64,000 nt of DNA, taken from positions 210,687 through 274,686 of the forward strand of contig CACYHB010000004.1 of the NCBI GenBank assembly GCA_902774015.1. The letters are read 5' to 3'. A program made the translations under genes and the position numbers. The first letter of the stretch is position 1. Each line of letters starts with the position of its first letter. This document shows positions 51,164 to 60,006 of the stretch, one piece after another. The notes beneath the pieces are model-generated. The model was given only the letters and a program-made list of their open reading frames with translations, was not told the origin of the DNA and did not search any database. This DNA is from Oscillospiraceae bacterium. Its GTDB lineage: Bacteria; Bacillota; Clostridia; Oscillospirales; Oscillospiraceae.

Positions 51164-51713
51164 ATGCGCCCCCCTGTCTTTCTTTTCGGTTCTTGCCCGA
51201 AAAGAAAGACTGCGCCGCGCCCGGTGTAAGAAAGAAAAGGGCGCTTGTCAGAATGGGCAGCATAAGGTCTGATCGCGGGTCGCCGCCGTCCGAATGTTGG
51301 CATGCCAGGTTGCCCCGGGTGTCCGCTGCCGCTATGCTGTACAGCACGAGCGCTTGGAAAATCACCTCCCGGCGGCTCGGCTCTCGGCAGTCACGCTTGC
51401 TGGGACCGGCGTCCCCGACCGCCCGCAGTGATCCACCCGACGAGCCGCGGCTGGGAGCGGGCAGCTGTCTTCGTCAGAAGTGCCGGGGAGCGGCAGCGGT
51501 ATGCGGAGCCACTAACCACGCGTCTCTGCATCCGCGGCGACCCCGGATCTGCCCTTAGACTCCCCTCTTATTCGAGGGGTCAAGGGGATTCTTCCCCTTG
51601 TTGCCTTTCTTTGGCATCAAAAACCGTTTCTTTCCCCAATGGGAAAGAAATGGGTTTTGCTTTGCGCAGCTTACCGCCTTTGAGCGGTCGAGAAAAAAAG
51701 TATAGTTTTTTTC
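51164..51713 (+). repeat. Structured dispersed element, copy B (candidate noncoding RNA)
   Basis: Second copy of the element at 24746; it lies in a 754-base gap without a convincing gene, just after a terminator, as copy A does. It has the same 5' hairpins (CTTTCTTTTCGG with CCGAAAAGAAAG; GCGCCC with GGGCGC), then CCCCTC/GAGGGG at the place of GACTCC/GGAGTC in A, the tail hairpin (51620-51658) and an end hairpin GAAAAAAA/TTTTTTTC (51692-51713). In the tail hairpin A has G25287-C25323 where B has A51621-T51657, a compensatory change. The 100-base insert of A is missing, and CAAGGGG/CCCCTTG (51581-51600) stands instead. Confidence 0.72.
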
Positions 51714-51716
51714 GCG

Positions 51717-51742
51717 GGCCCCGGGAACCTTTTCCCGGGGCC
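51717..51742 (+). terminator. 10-bp GC hairpin after repeat copy B
   Basis: GGCCCCGGGA (51717-51726) with TCCCGGGGCC (51733-51742). It follows the T-run closing copy B, so may be a second termination stem. Confidence 0.6.
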
Positions 51743-51816
51743 TGCGTCTCATTTCTCAAGGACCGGTGCTTTCGGGCGCCGATCATACAAAAATGGACAA
51801 CAGGGAGGTTTCTCTC

Positions 51817-52818
51817 ATGAAAAAGATCGTATCGCTGCTGCTTGTTCTGCTGCTGGCGCTCTCGCTTTGCGCCTGCGGCAGCCGGAGCCCGAAGGACGCA
51901 GCACAGGCGTCCTCGGCCTCGACATCCTACTATGCCGACTATGACGCCGCGGAAGCCGCAGTCTATGCGGAGGAGCCCGCCGCCGGCTTCGCCATGAGCA
52001 ACGCCGCCGCCAAGACCGAGGGCGGGAGCGACAGGGAAGACACGCCGGACGGAAACCCGGAAAAGATCATCTACTCCGCGGACGTGACCGTGGAGACCAC
52101 CGATTTTGACGGCAGCCTGGCCAAAATCGAGGAGCTGCTGGCATCCTGCGGCGGCTGGGTGGAGTCCAGCAGCGTCAACGGCGCGAACTTCTACCAGAAG
52201 TCGCGTGGCTACGGCGGCACGCGCAGCGCCAGCTTCACCCTGCGCATCCCCAGCGACCGCTTCGACGCGCTGATGAACTCCCTCTCTTCCCTCGGCAATG
52301 TTCCCTACACCCATACCTATACCGAAAACGTCACCAGCCAGTACTACGACACCGAGGCCCACATGAAGGCCTACCAGACCCAGGAGGCCCGACTGCTGGA
52401 GATGATGGAGAAGGCCGAGACCGTGGAGGACATCGTGATCCTGGAGGATCGCCTCACCGAGCTGCGCTGGCACATCGAGTCCCTGCAGTCCACGCTCAAA
52501 AACTGGGACCGCCGGGTCAGCTACAGCAGCGTCTCCCTGAGCCTGCAGGAGGTGCAGGAGTACACCCCCGAGGCGGAGATCCGCCTCAGCTACGGCCAGC
52601 GCCTCTGGCGCAGCCTGAAGGACGGCCTGACAGGCGTGGCGGTATTCTTTGAAGAGCTGCTGATCTGGTTCGTCGGCGCGCTGCCCACGCTGGTCATCCT
52701 GGCCGCGCTGGTGCTGATCCTGCGGCTGCCGGTGAAAAAGGCACTCGCCCGCCGCCGGGAAAAGAAAGCGGAAAAGAAGGCCGAAAAGAAAGCCGCCGCT
52801 GCATCGAAAGCAGAGTAA
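51817..52818 (+). CDS. DUF4349 lipoprotein
   Basis: 333 residues. Signal ends at lipobox Cys20 (LSLCAC), then a Ser/Ala/acidic linker to about 85. The DUF4349 domain runs from about 87 (KIIYSADVTVETTDFDGSLAKIEELLASCGGWVESSSV) through a beta part (TLRIPSDRFDALMNSL) and a coiled coil (about 185-235, KAYQTQEARLLEMMEKAETVEDIVILEDRLTELRWHIESLQSTL). One membrane helix (about 285-308) and a Lys/Glu-rich tail follow. So it is anchored at both ends, an envelope protein of unknown role. GGGAGG 8 bases before ATG 51817. Confidence 0.87.
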   Translation: MKKIVSLLLVLLLALSLCACGSRSPKDAAQASSASTSYYADYDAAEAAVYAEEPAAGFAMSNAAAKTEGGSDREDTPDGNPEKIIYSADVTVETTDFDGSLAKIEELLASCGGWVESSSVNGANFYQKSRGYGGTRSASFTLRIPSDRFDALMNSLSSLGNVPYTHTYTENVTSQYYDTEAHMKAYQTQEARLLEMMEKAETVEDIVILEDRLTELRWHIESLQSTLKNWDRRVSYSSVSLSLQEVQEYTPEAEIRLSYGQRLWRSLKDGLTGVAVFFEELLIWFVGALPTLVILAALVLILRLPVKKALARRREKKAEKKAEKKAAAASKAE

Positions 52819-52836
52819 ACAAGTCAACGGAAGCAT

Positions 52837-52872
52837 ACGGCAGAGCCCCGATCGGGCTCTGCCGTGTTTTTT
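52837..52872 (+). terminator. Terminator after the DUF4349 gene
   Basis: 12-bp stem ACGGCAGAGCCC/GGGCTCTGCCGT (52837-52848 with 52854-52865), followed by GTTTTTT. Confidence 0.93.
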
Positions 52873-52998
52873 ACCCGGTTTTTTCCCTGCGCCGGTCCCG
52901 ACAGCCGCGCAGCCCGGCTGCAGGCTTCAGCTTTTATGCAATATGGCCAATTATTCCCTTGAATTAATGTGGGAATTCTCAATTATACAGCCATCCTG

Positions 52999-53027
52999 TT
53001 TACAATTATTTAACACCATGATATATT
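52999..53027 (+). promoter_or_regulatory. Promoter for the GH3 operon
   Basis: TTTACA (52999-53004), 17-base spacer, TATATT (53022-53027). The 274-base gap before the gene is AT-rich at 52930-53035, unlike its surroundings. Confidence 0.65.
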
Positions 53028-53092
53028 TATTATAACTGCCGAACGGCCCTTGCGCCGCGCGCGGAAAGACAAATCGGAAAAGGAGGAACACA

Positions 53093-56000
53093 ATGAAAAA
53101 ACCCAAATTGGGCCTGAGACGCGGTCTTGCGGTTTTACTGGCTTCCCTGCTTGTGCTGAGCCTGTATGCCACCGGGATCGCCCAGGCCAACGCAGGCAAG
53201 ATCAACTCCTTCCTCGGCACCACCAGCTACAAGGTGGAGAAGACCGGTGAAGGCGGCGACGGTATCTATTTCGAGTCCGAGTTCGGCTCCCTGAAAGAGG
53301 TCATTGACGCCAAGGAGGCCCTTGCCGTCGAGATCTCCCAGGAAGGCTCCGTCCTGTTCAAGAACGACGGTGCCCTGCCCCTGAGCACCAGCGAGAAGGT
53401 CACCATCTGGGGCCTGAACAGCCTGGCGCCCACCTTCGGCGGTCTGATCGGCTCCACGGTCTCCGTCAACTATGAAGCCGGCCAGCAGACGATCACCCTG
53501 ATCGACGCCATGAAGGACCGCGGCTTCTCCCTCAATGAGGATATGCTCGCCCTCTACCAGAGCGACGTAGCCTCTGCCTTCTACCGCAAGGCAGCCTTCT
53601 TCGGCCAGGAGGTCCCCGGCCACAGCCTGATCCCCGTGTTCTGGCCCATGTTTGAGACCGCCGACAGCTACATCATCGGCGAGCTGCCCGCCGACAAGTA
53701 CGATGAGGATGTTCTCGCCTCCGCGAAGGACACCACCGCCGTCGTCTTCCTCTCCCGCGACAGCTCCGAGGCCTCCGACTACGCGGTCAGCACCATGAAG
53801 GACCCCAACGGCGACAACTTTGAGCGTCCGCTGGGCCTGTCTGACAACGAGCGCGCCATGATCGAGCTGGCAAAGGCCAACTCCAACGGCAAGGTCGTCG
53901 TCGTCCTCAACGCCGACGTGACCATGGAGATCGAAGAGCTCAAGCAGGATCCCGGCATCTCCGCCATCCTGTGGGCCGGTCTCCCCGGCGCCTACGGCTT
54001 CTACGGCGTGGCTGACGTGCTCTGCGGCAACGTGAACCCCTCCGGCCACATCGCCGACACCTACGCTGTCAACTCCACCTCCGCCCCCGCCATGCAGAAC
54101 TTCGGTCTGTTCTTCTACACCAACGAGGGCATCGACCCGGGAACCGACAAGGGCAACTGGTACATTGTGGAGAACGAGGGCATCTACGTCGGCTACAAGT
54201 ACTATGAGACCCGTTACGAGGACGCCGTCCTCGGCCAGGGCAACGCCGATTCCGACGCCGGCTCCTTCGCTTCCGGCGGCGCCTGGGATTACGCCAAGGA
54301 GGTCTCCTACCCCTTCGGCTACGGCAAGTCCTACACCACCTTCGTGCAGGCGCTCGAGAGCGTTGACTTCAACATCGGCGGCGAGAGCAAGGCCGTTGTG
54401 AAGGTCACCAACACCGGCGACGTCGCCGGCAAGAGTGCCGTGCAGCTTTACGTCCAGTCTCCCTACACCCAGGGCGGGCTGGAGAAGGCCGCCATCCAGC
54501 TGGTCGGCTTCGGCAAGACCGGTGTTCTGGAGCCCGGCGCTTCCGAGACCGTTACCGTTGACTTTGACGCCCGCTATGTGGCCAGCTATGACGAGAACGT
54601 CGTCAAGGCCGACGGCACCCAGGGCGCCTGGGTCCTCGATTCCGGCGACTACTACTTCGCCGTCGGCAACGGCGCCCACGAGGCTCTGAACAACGTGCTG
54701 GCCGTCAAGACCGGCAGCACCGACAACCTGGTCGCCGTCAATGACGACGAGGTCATCAGCGAGGCCGCCGTGCAGAAGGTCTCCGTCGGCTCCAAGGACG
54801 TGGAGACCTACTCCGTCGGCGTGCAGAACCAGCTGCAGAACGGCGACCTGAACAAGCTCCTGCCCGGCTCCGTCGAGTACTTCACCCGCTCCGACTGGAG
54901 CAAGGGCTGGGGCGGCGTCTGGGGCATCGAGGCCACCGAGGAAATGCTCGTCGGCCTGAAGAACCAAAACTATGAGCTCACCGAGAACGGCGAGGGTCTG
55001 GTCTGGGGCGCCGACAACGGCATGCGCCTGGTCGATATGATCATCACCGACGACAACGGCGACTACGTCGGCACCGTCGCGCTGGACGATCCTCTGTGGG
55101 ATACCCTGCTGGAGAACGTCACGCTGGAGGAAGCCGTCAACTTCATGGAGAAGGCCGGCGACAACTTCGATCCCATCGACTCCATCGGCCTGCACTCCGT
55201 CGCCATCTATGACGGCCCCATCGGCTTTGTGTCCGACCAGCTGCCCAACTACGCCGCCATGTGGACCAAGAGCGAGGCTGACGAGCCCACCTACGTGGCC
55301 GAGACCGACGAGTACGCCACCTGGACCATGCCCGTCATGCCCACCGAGCCTGTCGTGGCCGCCACCTTCAACAAGGAGCTGGTGGAGCGCGAGGGTCAGC
55401 TCTTCGGCGAGGACTCCCTGTGGGCCAACGCCTCCTCCCTGTTCGGACCCGGTCTGAACAACCACCGCGCCACCTACTGCTCCCGCAACCATGAGTACTA
55501 CTCCGAGGACTCCATGCTCACAAACATCATGGGCGTTGCCGTCTGCAAGGGCGGTCAGAGCAAGGGCCTGATGATGGAGCCGAAGCACTTCGCGCTCAAC
55601 CATCAGGAGGCCAACCGCTCCGGCACCTCCACCTTCATCACCGAGCAGGGCGCCCGTGAGATGGAGCTGAGAGGCTTCCAGGGCTGCCTGTCCGGCAACT
55701 ACGCCCAGGGCGTCATGACCGCCTTCAACCGTCTGGGCACTGTCTACTCCGGCGCGCACCGCGGCCTCGTGACCGAGATCCTGCGCAACGAATGGGGCTA
55801 CACCGGCTATGTCGTCACCGACATGATCAACGGCCCCGAGTACATGAACTGGCGTGACGTGACCTTCGCCGGCGGCGGCGGATGCCTGACCTCCACGGCC
55901 TATCAGGAATCTGCGATCGGCTCCCCCACCTCTGCCGACAATATGAAGCTGATCCAGAAGGACACTGCCTTCCAGCGTGAACTCAAGCAGATGCTCAAGT

Positions 56001-56182
56001 ACGATCTGTACACCTTCGCCAACTGCAACACCATGAACGGTGTGACCAGCGACACCCGCGTGGTTCCCGTTACCCCGTGGTGGGAGGCTACGCTGAAGGG
56101 TCTGGACGTCGGCTTCGGCGTACTGACCGCTCTGGCGGTCGTGCTGTACGTCCTGCCGCTTCTCAAGAAGAAAGAACAGTAA
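53093..56182 (+). CDS. Membrane-anchored GH3 protein with permuted domain order
   Basis: 1029 residues. N-terminal membrane helix (about 12-30); then the alpha/beta-sandwich domain (VEISQEGSVLFKNDGALPLSTSEKVTIWGLNS; ISAILWAGLPGAYGFYGVADVLCGNVNPSGHIADTY) and fibronectin-III-like part (SYPFGYGKSYTTF to about 560); only then the TIM-barrel domain, with LMMEPKHFALNHQEANRSG (Lys831-His832) and candidate nucleophile Asp910 in GYVVTDMI. A C-terminal helix (about 1003-1022) ends in KKKEQ. Usual GH3 enzymes have the barrel first; the reversed order is known in some ruminococcal beta-glucosidases. Likely a beta-glycosidase on the cell surface; the sugar is not predictable. AAAAGGAGG before ATG 53093. 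Confidence 0.88.
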   Translation: MKKPKLGLRRGLAVLLASLLVLSLYATGIAQANAGKINSFLGTTSYKVEKTGEGGDGIYFESEFGSLKEVIDAKEALAVEISQEGSVLFKNDGALPLSTSEKVTIWGLNSLAPTFGGLIGSTVSVNYEAGQQTITLIDAMKDRGFSLNEDMLALYQSDVASAFYRKAAFFGQEVPGHSLIPVFWPMFETADSYIIGELPADKYDEDVLASAKDTTAVVFLSRDSSEASDYAVSTMKDPNGDNFERPLGLSDNERAMIELAKANSNGKVVVVLNADVTMEIEELKQDPGISAILWAGLPGAYGFYGVADVLCGNVNPSGHIADTYAVNSTSAPAMQNFGLFFYTNEGIDPGTDKGNWYIVENEGIYVGYKYYETRYEDAVLGQGNADSDAGSFASGGAWDYAKEVSYPFGYGKSYTTFVQALESVDFNIGGESKAVVKVTNTGDVAGKSAVQLYVQSPYTQGGLEKAAIQLVGFGKTGVLEPGASETVTVDFDARYVASYDENVVKADGTQGAWVLDSGDYYFAVGNGAHEALNNVLAVKTGSTDNLVAVNDDEVISEAAVQKVSVGSKDVETYSVGVQNQLQNGDLNKLLPGSVEYFTRSDWSKGWGGVWGIEATEEMLVGLKNQNYELTENGEGLVWGADNGMRLVDMIITDDNGDYVGTVALDDPLWDTLLENVTLEEAVNFMEKAGDNFDPIDSIGLHSVAIYDGPIGFVSDQLPNYAAMWTKSEADEPTYVAETDEYATWTMPVMPTEPVVAATFNKELVEREGQLFGEDSLWANASSLFGPGLNNHRATYCSRNHEYYSEDSMLTNIMGVAVCKGGQSKGLMMEPKHFALNHQEANRSGTSTFITEQGAREMELRGFQGCLSGNYAQGVMTAFNRLGTVYSGAHRGLVTEILRNEWGYTGYVVTDMINGPEYMNWRDVTFAGGGGCLTSTAYQESAIGSPTSADNMKLIQKDTAFQRELKQMLKYDLYTFANCNTMNGVTSDTRVVPVTPWWEATLKGLDVGFGVLTALAVVLYVLPLLKKKEQ

Positions 56183-56195
56183 GGAGGACATGGAA

Positions 56196-56585
56196 ATGAA
56201 GAAAACATCCTTTGGTTTTTACCTGATCGCCCTCTCCACTGTCCTTGCGATCGTCGGCCTGGTGCTGTATAAGAACGCGCTGGTCAAGACCGACCAGGTC
56301 AACACCTTCCTGATCCTGGCCATCGTCGCCGGCGCCTGCGCCGTCATCGCAGCGATCGCCCTGGGCAAGGAGATCGCCAATGTTCTGGCCGCGGCCCACG
56401 TCATCCTGATGATGGCGGCCGTCGCCGTCTCCATCGGACCCATGGTCAACGATATCGGTCTGGCTTACGCCGGTCTGAACCAGTGGTCCGCGATCATCCC
56501 CTATTTCCAGTTTGCCGGTGTGACCTGCGTCGGCTGGCTTCTCAGCCTGATCGCCTCCTTTGCGGGCATCGTGAAGAAGGCCTGA
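56196..56585 (+). CDS. Four-helix small membrane protein, partner of the GH3 protein
   Basis: 129 residues with four membrane helices (SFGFYLIALSTVLAIVGLVLY; VNTFLILAIVAGACAVIAAIAL; VLAAAHVILMMAAVAVSIGPM; YFQFAGVTCVGWLLSLIASFAGIV). Begins 13 bases after the GH3 stop; AGGAGG is 8 bases before ATG 56196, a better spacing than for ATG 56190. Co-transcribed with the GH3 gene under one terminator. I do not recognise the family; it may hold the GH3 protein or move its product. Confidence 0.75.
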   Translation: MKKTSFGFYLIALSTVLAIVGLVLYKNALVKTDQVNTFLILAIVAGACAVIAAIALGKEIANVLAAAHVILMMAAVAVSIGPMVNDIGLAYAGLNQWSAIIPYFQFAGVTCVGWLLSLIASFAGIVKKA

Positions 56586-56607
56586 TCGAAAAACAACGCA
56601 AACCCAC

Positions 56608-56640
56608 AAGGGCGGCGGCAAAAATGCCGCCGCCCTTTCC
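56608..56640 (+). terminator. Terminator of the GH3 operon
   Basis: 13-bp stem AAGGGCGGCGGCA/TGCCGCCGCCCTT (56608-56620 with 56625-56637), loop AAAA, then TTCCTTTTG. Confidence 0.85.
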
Positions 56641-56699
56641 TTTTGCGGATCCTTATGCTAAAATTGTTTCAGCCGCCATCTGCGGCCTGAGGTGATGAC

Positions 56700-57983
56700 A
56701 TGAAAAAGAATCAGCGGGAATTATGCGATGTTCTGGATCTGGCGGCTCTGGTGATGATCGCCGCGGGCGGCGTCTGGAACGTATGGAGCTATCTGCGGCT
56801 CGGCACCCCGGAGGCGACGGTGACGCTGCTTATCATCCAGACGCTCTTTGCGCTGCTTGCCTTTGCCGCCTGGCAGGGCCGCATGCCCTGGCTGAACCTG
56901 CCGGTGGCAGTCTTCGGCTTCGTGCTGGCCTTCACCACCAACTATGCCGAGACGACGGCCTTCAACTGGGTCTTCTGGCTGCAGACAGCAGCCGCCGGAG
57001 CCGCGGCCATCCTGGGGACGGTGCTTCTGCTCGTGAAGAAACGGCGTCACCGCTGCATCCCCCGGTCAGCTCTCCTGCTCTTCGCGCTTCTCTGCGCCGC
57101 ATCGCTCTGCGTCTGGCGCGGCTGGTCCGCCCACGACCGGGCGCTGACCGGGCTTGCCCGGCACACGGTATGGGAGGTGCCCGCGCAGTTTGACAGCGTG
57201 GACTGCGCCCAGCCCGGCACGGTAGTGGAGCTGATATACGACACGAAGGCCTACGGGACCGACGGGCGGGAGCTGCAGAAGCGGGCCCTGGTTTATCTGC
57301 CCTACGGCTACGACGAGGCAAAGCAGTATAACATCCTCTACCTGATGCACGGCACCGGGGACGATGAAAACTACTGGCTTCGCACCAATCCCAACAACAA
57401 GACCATGCTGGACAACCTGATCGCCTGCGGGCAGATCGACCCCCTCATCGTCGTCACACCCACCTTCTATGTGGAGGACGACTTCAGGGACACGGGTCTG
57501 GATCCGCTGACCTATTCCTTCCGTGAAGAGCTGAGGAACGACCTGATGGTCGCTGCGGAGAGCAAATACGCCACCTTCGCCGAGAGCGTCGACGACGCCG
57601 GCTTTGCCGCCTCCCGGGAGCACCGTGCCTTCGCGGGCCTCTCCCGCGGCGCGGTGACCACCTTCCACTCCGCCTTCTGCGGGAGTCTCGATTACTTTGC
57701 CTGGTTCGGCGCCTTCAGCGGCAGCCGCACCGACGCGGACTACTTCCGCGAGCACATCCAGAGCGAGGATTTCGCGGCTCTGCCCATCCGCTACCTCTAT
57801 GTCACGAGCGGCGTCTTCGACTTCGCGCTGCCCCGCCAGTGCCAGGACGTGGACGGTCTGATGGCCCTGGAGCCGCGGCTTGTAAGCGGCGTAAACACAG
57901 ACTTTGACGTGTTCCCCATGCGCTACCATTCCATCGGCAACTGGCATCTGGCGCTGTACAATCTGCTGCAGCGCATCTTCTGA
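56700..57983 (+). CDS. Membrane-anchored esterase (esterase D / feruloyl-esterase-like)
   Basis: 427 residues: four membrane helices in the first 145, then an external alpha/beta hydrolase of the putative-esterase family: VYLPYGYDEAKQYNILYLMHGTGDDENYWL (oxyanion region), PLIVVTPTFYVEDDF, GLSRGAVTT with nucleophile Ser315, and the late His in RYHSIGNWHLAL. Related domains remove ferulate or acetate from plant xylan, as in XynZ. Anchoring in the membrane next to a GH3 protein suggests surface glycan use, inference only. GAGGTGA 5 bases before ATG 56700. Confidence 0.85.
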   Translation: MKKNQRELCDVLDLAALVMIAAGGVWNVWSYLRLGTPEATVTLLIIQTLFALLAFAAWQGRMPWLNLPVAVFGFVLAFTTNYAETTAFNWVFWLQTAAAGAAAILGTVLLLVKKRRHRCIPRSALLLFALLCAASLCVWRGWSAHDRALTGLARHTVWEVPAQFDSVDCAQPGTVVELIYDTKAYGTDGRELQKRALVYLPYGYDEAKQYNILYLMHGTGDDENYWLRTNPNNKTMLDNLIACGQIDPLIVVTPTFYVEDDFRDTGLDPLTYSFREELRNDLMVAAESKYATFAESVDDAGFAASREHRAFAGLSRGAVTTFHSAFCGSLDYFAWFGAFSGSRTDADYFREHIQSEDFAALPIRYLYVTSGVFDFALPRQCQDVDGLMALEPRLVSGVNTDFDVFPMRYHSIGNWHLALYNLLQRIF

Positions 57984-57997
57984 GGGAGGCGATCATC

Positions 57998-58879
57998 ATG
58001 GCAGTTCACATTCTGGAAAACAACGTCCTGCGGCTTCGTGTAGCCGACCGGGGTGCGGAGCTGAGCTCCGTCTATGACAAGGAGCTTTCCGCCGAGCGGC
58101 TCTGGGGCGCGGACCCCGCGGTATGGAACCGGCACGCCCCCATCCTCTTCCCCTTTGTGGGCCGCGTCGTCGGCGGCAAATACCGCATCGGCGAGAGAGA
58201 ATACGAGATGAAGACCCAGCACGGTTTTGCCCGCGATCTGGACTTTGAATGCGTGGAGGAGACGGCGGACTCTCTCAGCCAGCTGCTCTGCGCCGACGAA
58301 AAGACGAAGGCGCTCTACCCCTTTGACTTCCGGCTGCTGGTGCGCCACCGGCTTGACGCGGAAAACGCCCGTCTGCTGCACATCGAGTGGGAAGTGCGCA
58401 ACGCGGGCGAGGAGACCATGTTCTACTCTATCGGCGGGCATCCGGGCTTTCTGCCGCCCGCGGGCGTGAACAAGGAGGACTGTCTGATCGGCTTCCCCGG
58501 GCGGGACAGGCTGCGCTATTTCGGCGCAAGCCCCGCCGGCTTCGGCCTGCCGGACGGGGAGAAAACGCTGTCTCTCCGGGACAGCTGCGCCCCCTACGCC
58601 GCCGACGTGCCGGAGACCTGGATCTTCGAGGGCCAGCGGATCGACAGGGTGCAGATCCTCCGCCCGGAGGGCATTCCCTGGGTGACTCTGCACTGCGGCG
58701 AATTCCCGATCCTCGCGGTCTGGGCCAATTCCGCCGGCCCCTTTCTCTGTCTGGAGCCCTGGTTCGGGCGCTGTGACGACGAGGGCTTCACGGGCGAACT
58801 CTCCGAAAAGCCCTATGTGGAGCGGCTCGGCCCCGGCGAGGCAAAGGAGATCCATTACAGCATTGAATTTCATGCTTGA
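57998..58879 (+). CDS. Aldose 1-epimerase family protein (LacX-like)
   Basis: 293 residues, galactose-mutarotase fold. MAVHILENNVLRLRVADRGAELSSVYDKELSAE, APILFPFVGRVVGGKYRIGEREYEMKTQHGFARDLDFE and SIGGHPGFLPP (the catalytic His region) match the LacX/YphB-like subfamily; a late EPWFGRCD segment belongs to the sugar pocket. It interconverts sugar anomers or hexose-6-phosphate anomers. Follows the esterase by 14 bases and precedes the macro-domain-like gene by 12, so all three are likely co-transcribed. Confidence 0.9.
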   Translation: MAVHILENNVLRLRVADRGAELSSVYDKELSAERLWGADPAVWNRHAPILFPFVGRVVGGKYRIGEREYEMKTQHGFARDLDFECVEETADSLSQLLCADEKTKALYPFDFRLLVRHRLDAENARLLHIEWEVRNAGEETMFYSIGGHPGFLPPAGVNKEDCLIGFPGRDRLRYFGASPAGFGLPDGEKTLSLRDSCAPYAADVPETWIFEGQRIDRVQILRPEGIPWVTLHCGEFPILAVWANSAGPFLCLEPWFGRCDDEGFTGELSEKPYVERLGPGEAKEIHYSIEFHA

Positions 58880-58891
58880 GCGGAGGCCGCC

Positions 58892-59599
58892 ATGTCCTAT
58901 ATCGTTACAAGAGAGGATATTCTGAGCCTTGAGGCCGACGCGGCCGTGCTGGGCGTCGAGGTCTCCCTCACCGCCACGGACGCGCCCTCCTTCCGCCGTC
59001 TCAGCGAGGCGGGCGGGGATGCTCTGTGGGACGCCATCCGCCGGACGGGCTTTCTCCCGGTGGGGAGCTGCGCCGTGACGGAGGCGGGGATCCTGCCCTT
59101 CCGTCAGCTGCTTCTTTGCGCCTCGCCCATGTGGATCGAGGGGAAATCCAACGAGCTGCTGATCCTGCACCGCTGTTATCAGAACCTCTTCGCCCTGGCG
59201 AAGGAGCTGGGCCTCGAGAGCCTCGTCACACCCTTTCTCTCCGCCAACTACTACCGTTTCCCCCGCGACGAGGCGGTGCGCATCGCGCTCGTGGAGGCGG
59301 AGAATACGGAGCTGCGGGTGATTTTTGCTGCCGACAGCGAGGAGCTGCTCGCCCTGAGCCGCTCGAAATTCCGCAAGCCGCAGATCGTCTCCTACATCGG
59401 CTGGTACCGGGATCACGCCATCTTTGAACTGGACGACGGGCACTTCGTGCGCGTCGATCTGCGGCCCGAACGGCGGGACGTGGCGCCGATCCCCTACTTC
59501 GAGGCCTGCTACCGGGTCGGCAACAACCCTCTGCAGGAGCCGCTGAGCGGGACGGAAATCGAAAGACTCAAGCAGATCTACGCCGAGACGGACTGGTAA
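58892..59599 (+). CDS. Macro-domain-like protein
   Basis: 235 residues. The first 150 fit a macro (ADP-ribose binding) domain: LEADAAVLGVEVSLTA (usual ADAIVNAAN reads ADAAVLGVE), EAGGDALWDAIRRTGFLPVGSCAVTEAGILPFRQLLLCASP (the GGG loop and P-x-G-x-A strand), CYQNLFALAKELGLESLVTPFLSANYYRFPRDEAVRIALVEAEN. The Asn that lines the catalytic site is replaced by Gly/Val, so de-ADP-ribosylation is doubtful. A C-terminal part (160-235) is unassigned. Last gene of the epimerase operon. GCGGAGG precedes ATG 58892. Confidence 0.7.
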   Translation: MSYIVTREDILSLEADAAVLGVEVSLTATDAPSFRRLSEAGGDALWDAIRRTGFLPVGSCAVTEAGILPFRQLLLCASPMWIEGKSNELLILHRCYQNLFALAKELGLESLVTPFLSANYYRFPRDEAVRIALVEAENTELRVIFAADSEELLALSRSKFRKPQIVSYIGWYRDHAIFELDDGHFVRVDLRPERRDVAPIPYFEACYRVGNNPLQEPLSGTEIERLKQIYAETDW

Positions 59600-59701
59600 T
59601 ACTAAACCCTAATAAGAAGACAAAGATTTGCGAGATGGATTTGTACCAGACGAGGTTCCTTCCGCAGAGCATAATGGAGATATATGGTCAAATCCAGGGC
59701 T

Positions 59702-59727
59702 CCCATCAAAGCATCTGCTTTGATGGG
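59702..59727. repeat. 12-bp hairpin CCCATCAAAGCA/TGCTTTGATGGG
   Basis: Perfect arms 59702-59713 and 59716-59727 with a 2-base centre. Confidence 0.75.
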
Positions 59728-59855
59728 AAGAGGAGGCGCAGCGGAGGGAGCAAGGTTTCGTGACGCTTCACGGAAGCGAGACGATCCGGAACTTGCGCCG
59801 ACGAAACGCGCTATGGCAAGTGTTTTGGCATGGCGGAATTGATCCTCCAACCATT

Positions 59856-59929
59856 CCGTAGGGGCGGCTATCAGCCGCCCGCGCAGACTTCGTACTGGCT
59901 CGGCGGGCGGCTGATAGCCGCCCCTACGG
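59856..59929. repeat. Perfect 27-bp inverted repeat (TAGGGGCGGC family)
   Basis: Arms 59856-59882 and 59903-59929 are exactly complementary around a 20-base loop; each arm is also self-complementary (GGCGGCTATCAGCCGCC). Resembles a mobile palindromic intergenic repeat. Confidence 0.85.
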
Positions 59930-59960
59930 CGTTCAAATCGGATTCTCTCAACAATACTGC

Positions 59961-60006
59961 AAGAGCGCACAACCACCGCCGACAGGTGGTGAGTAAGTGC
60001 GCTCTT
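59961..60006 (+). terminator. Nested hairpin with T-rich tail
   Basis: AAGAGCGCAC (59961-59970) with GTGCGCTCTT (59997-60006) around ACCACC/GGTGGT, followed by GGCTTTTCT. Possible end of the epimerase operon transcript. Confidence 0.6.

Noticed and set aside
53135-56191. A 1018-codon open frame antisense to the GH3 gene
   Set aside because: Gly/Val/Asp-rich shadow of a high-GC gene, no ribosome site and no recognisable domain. Similar long antisense frames over glgP, glgC/D and glyS were rejected for the same reason.
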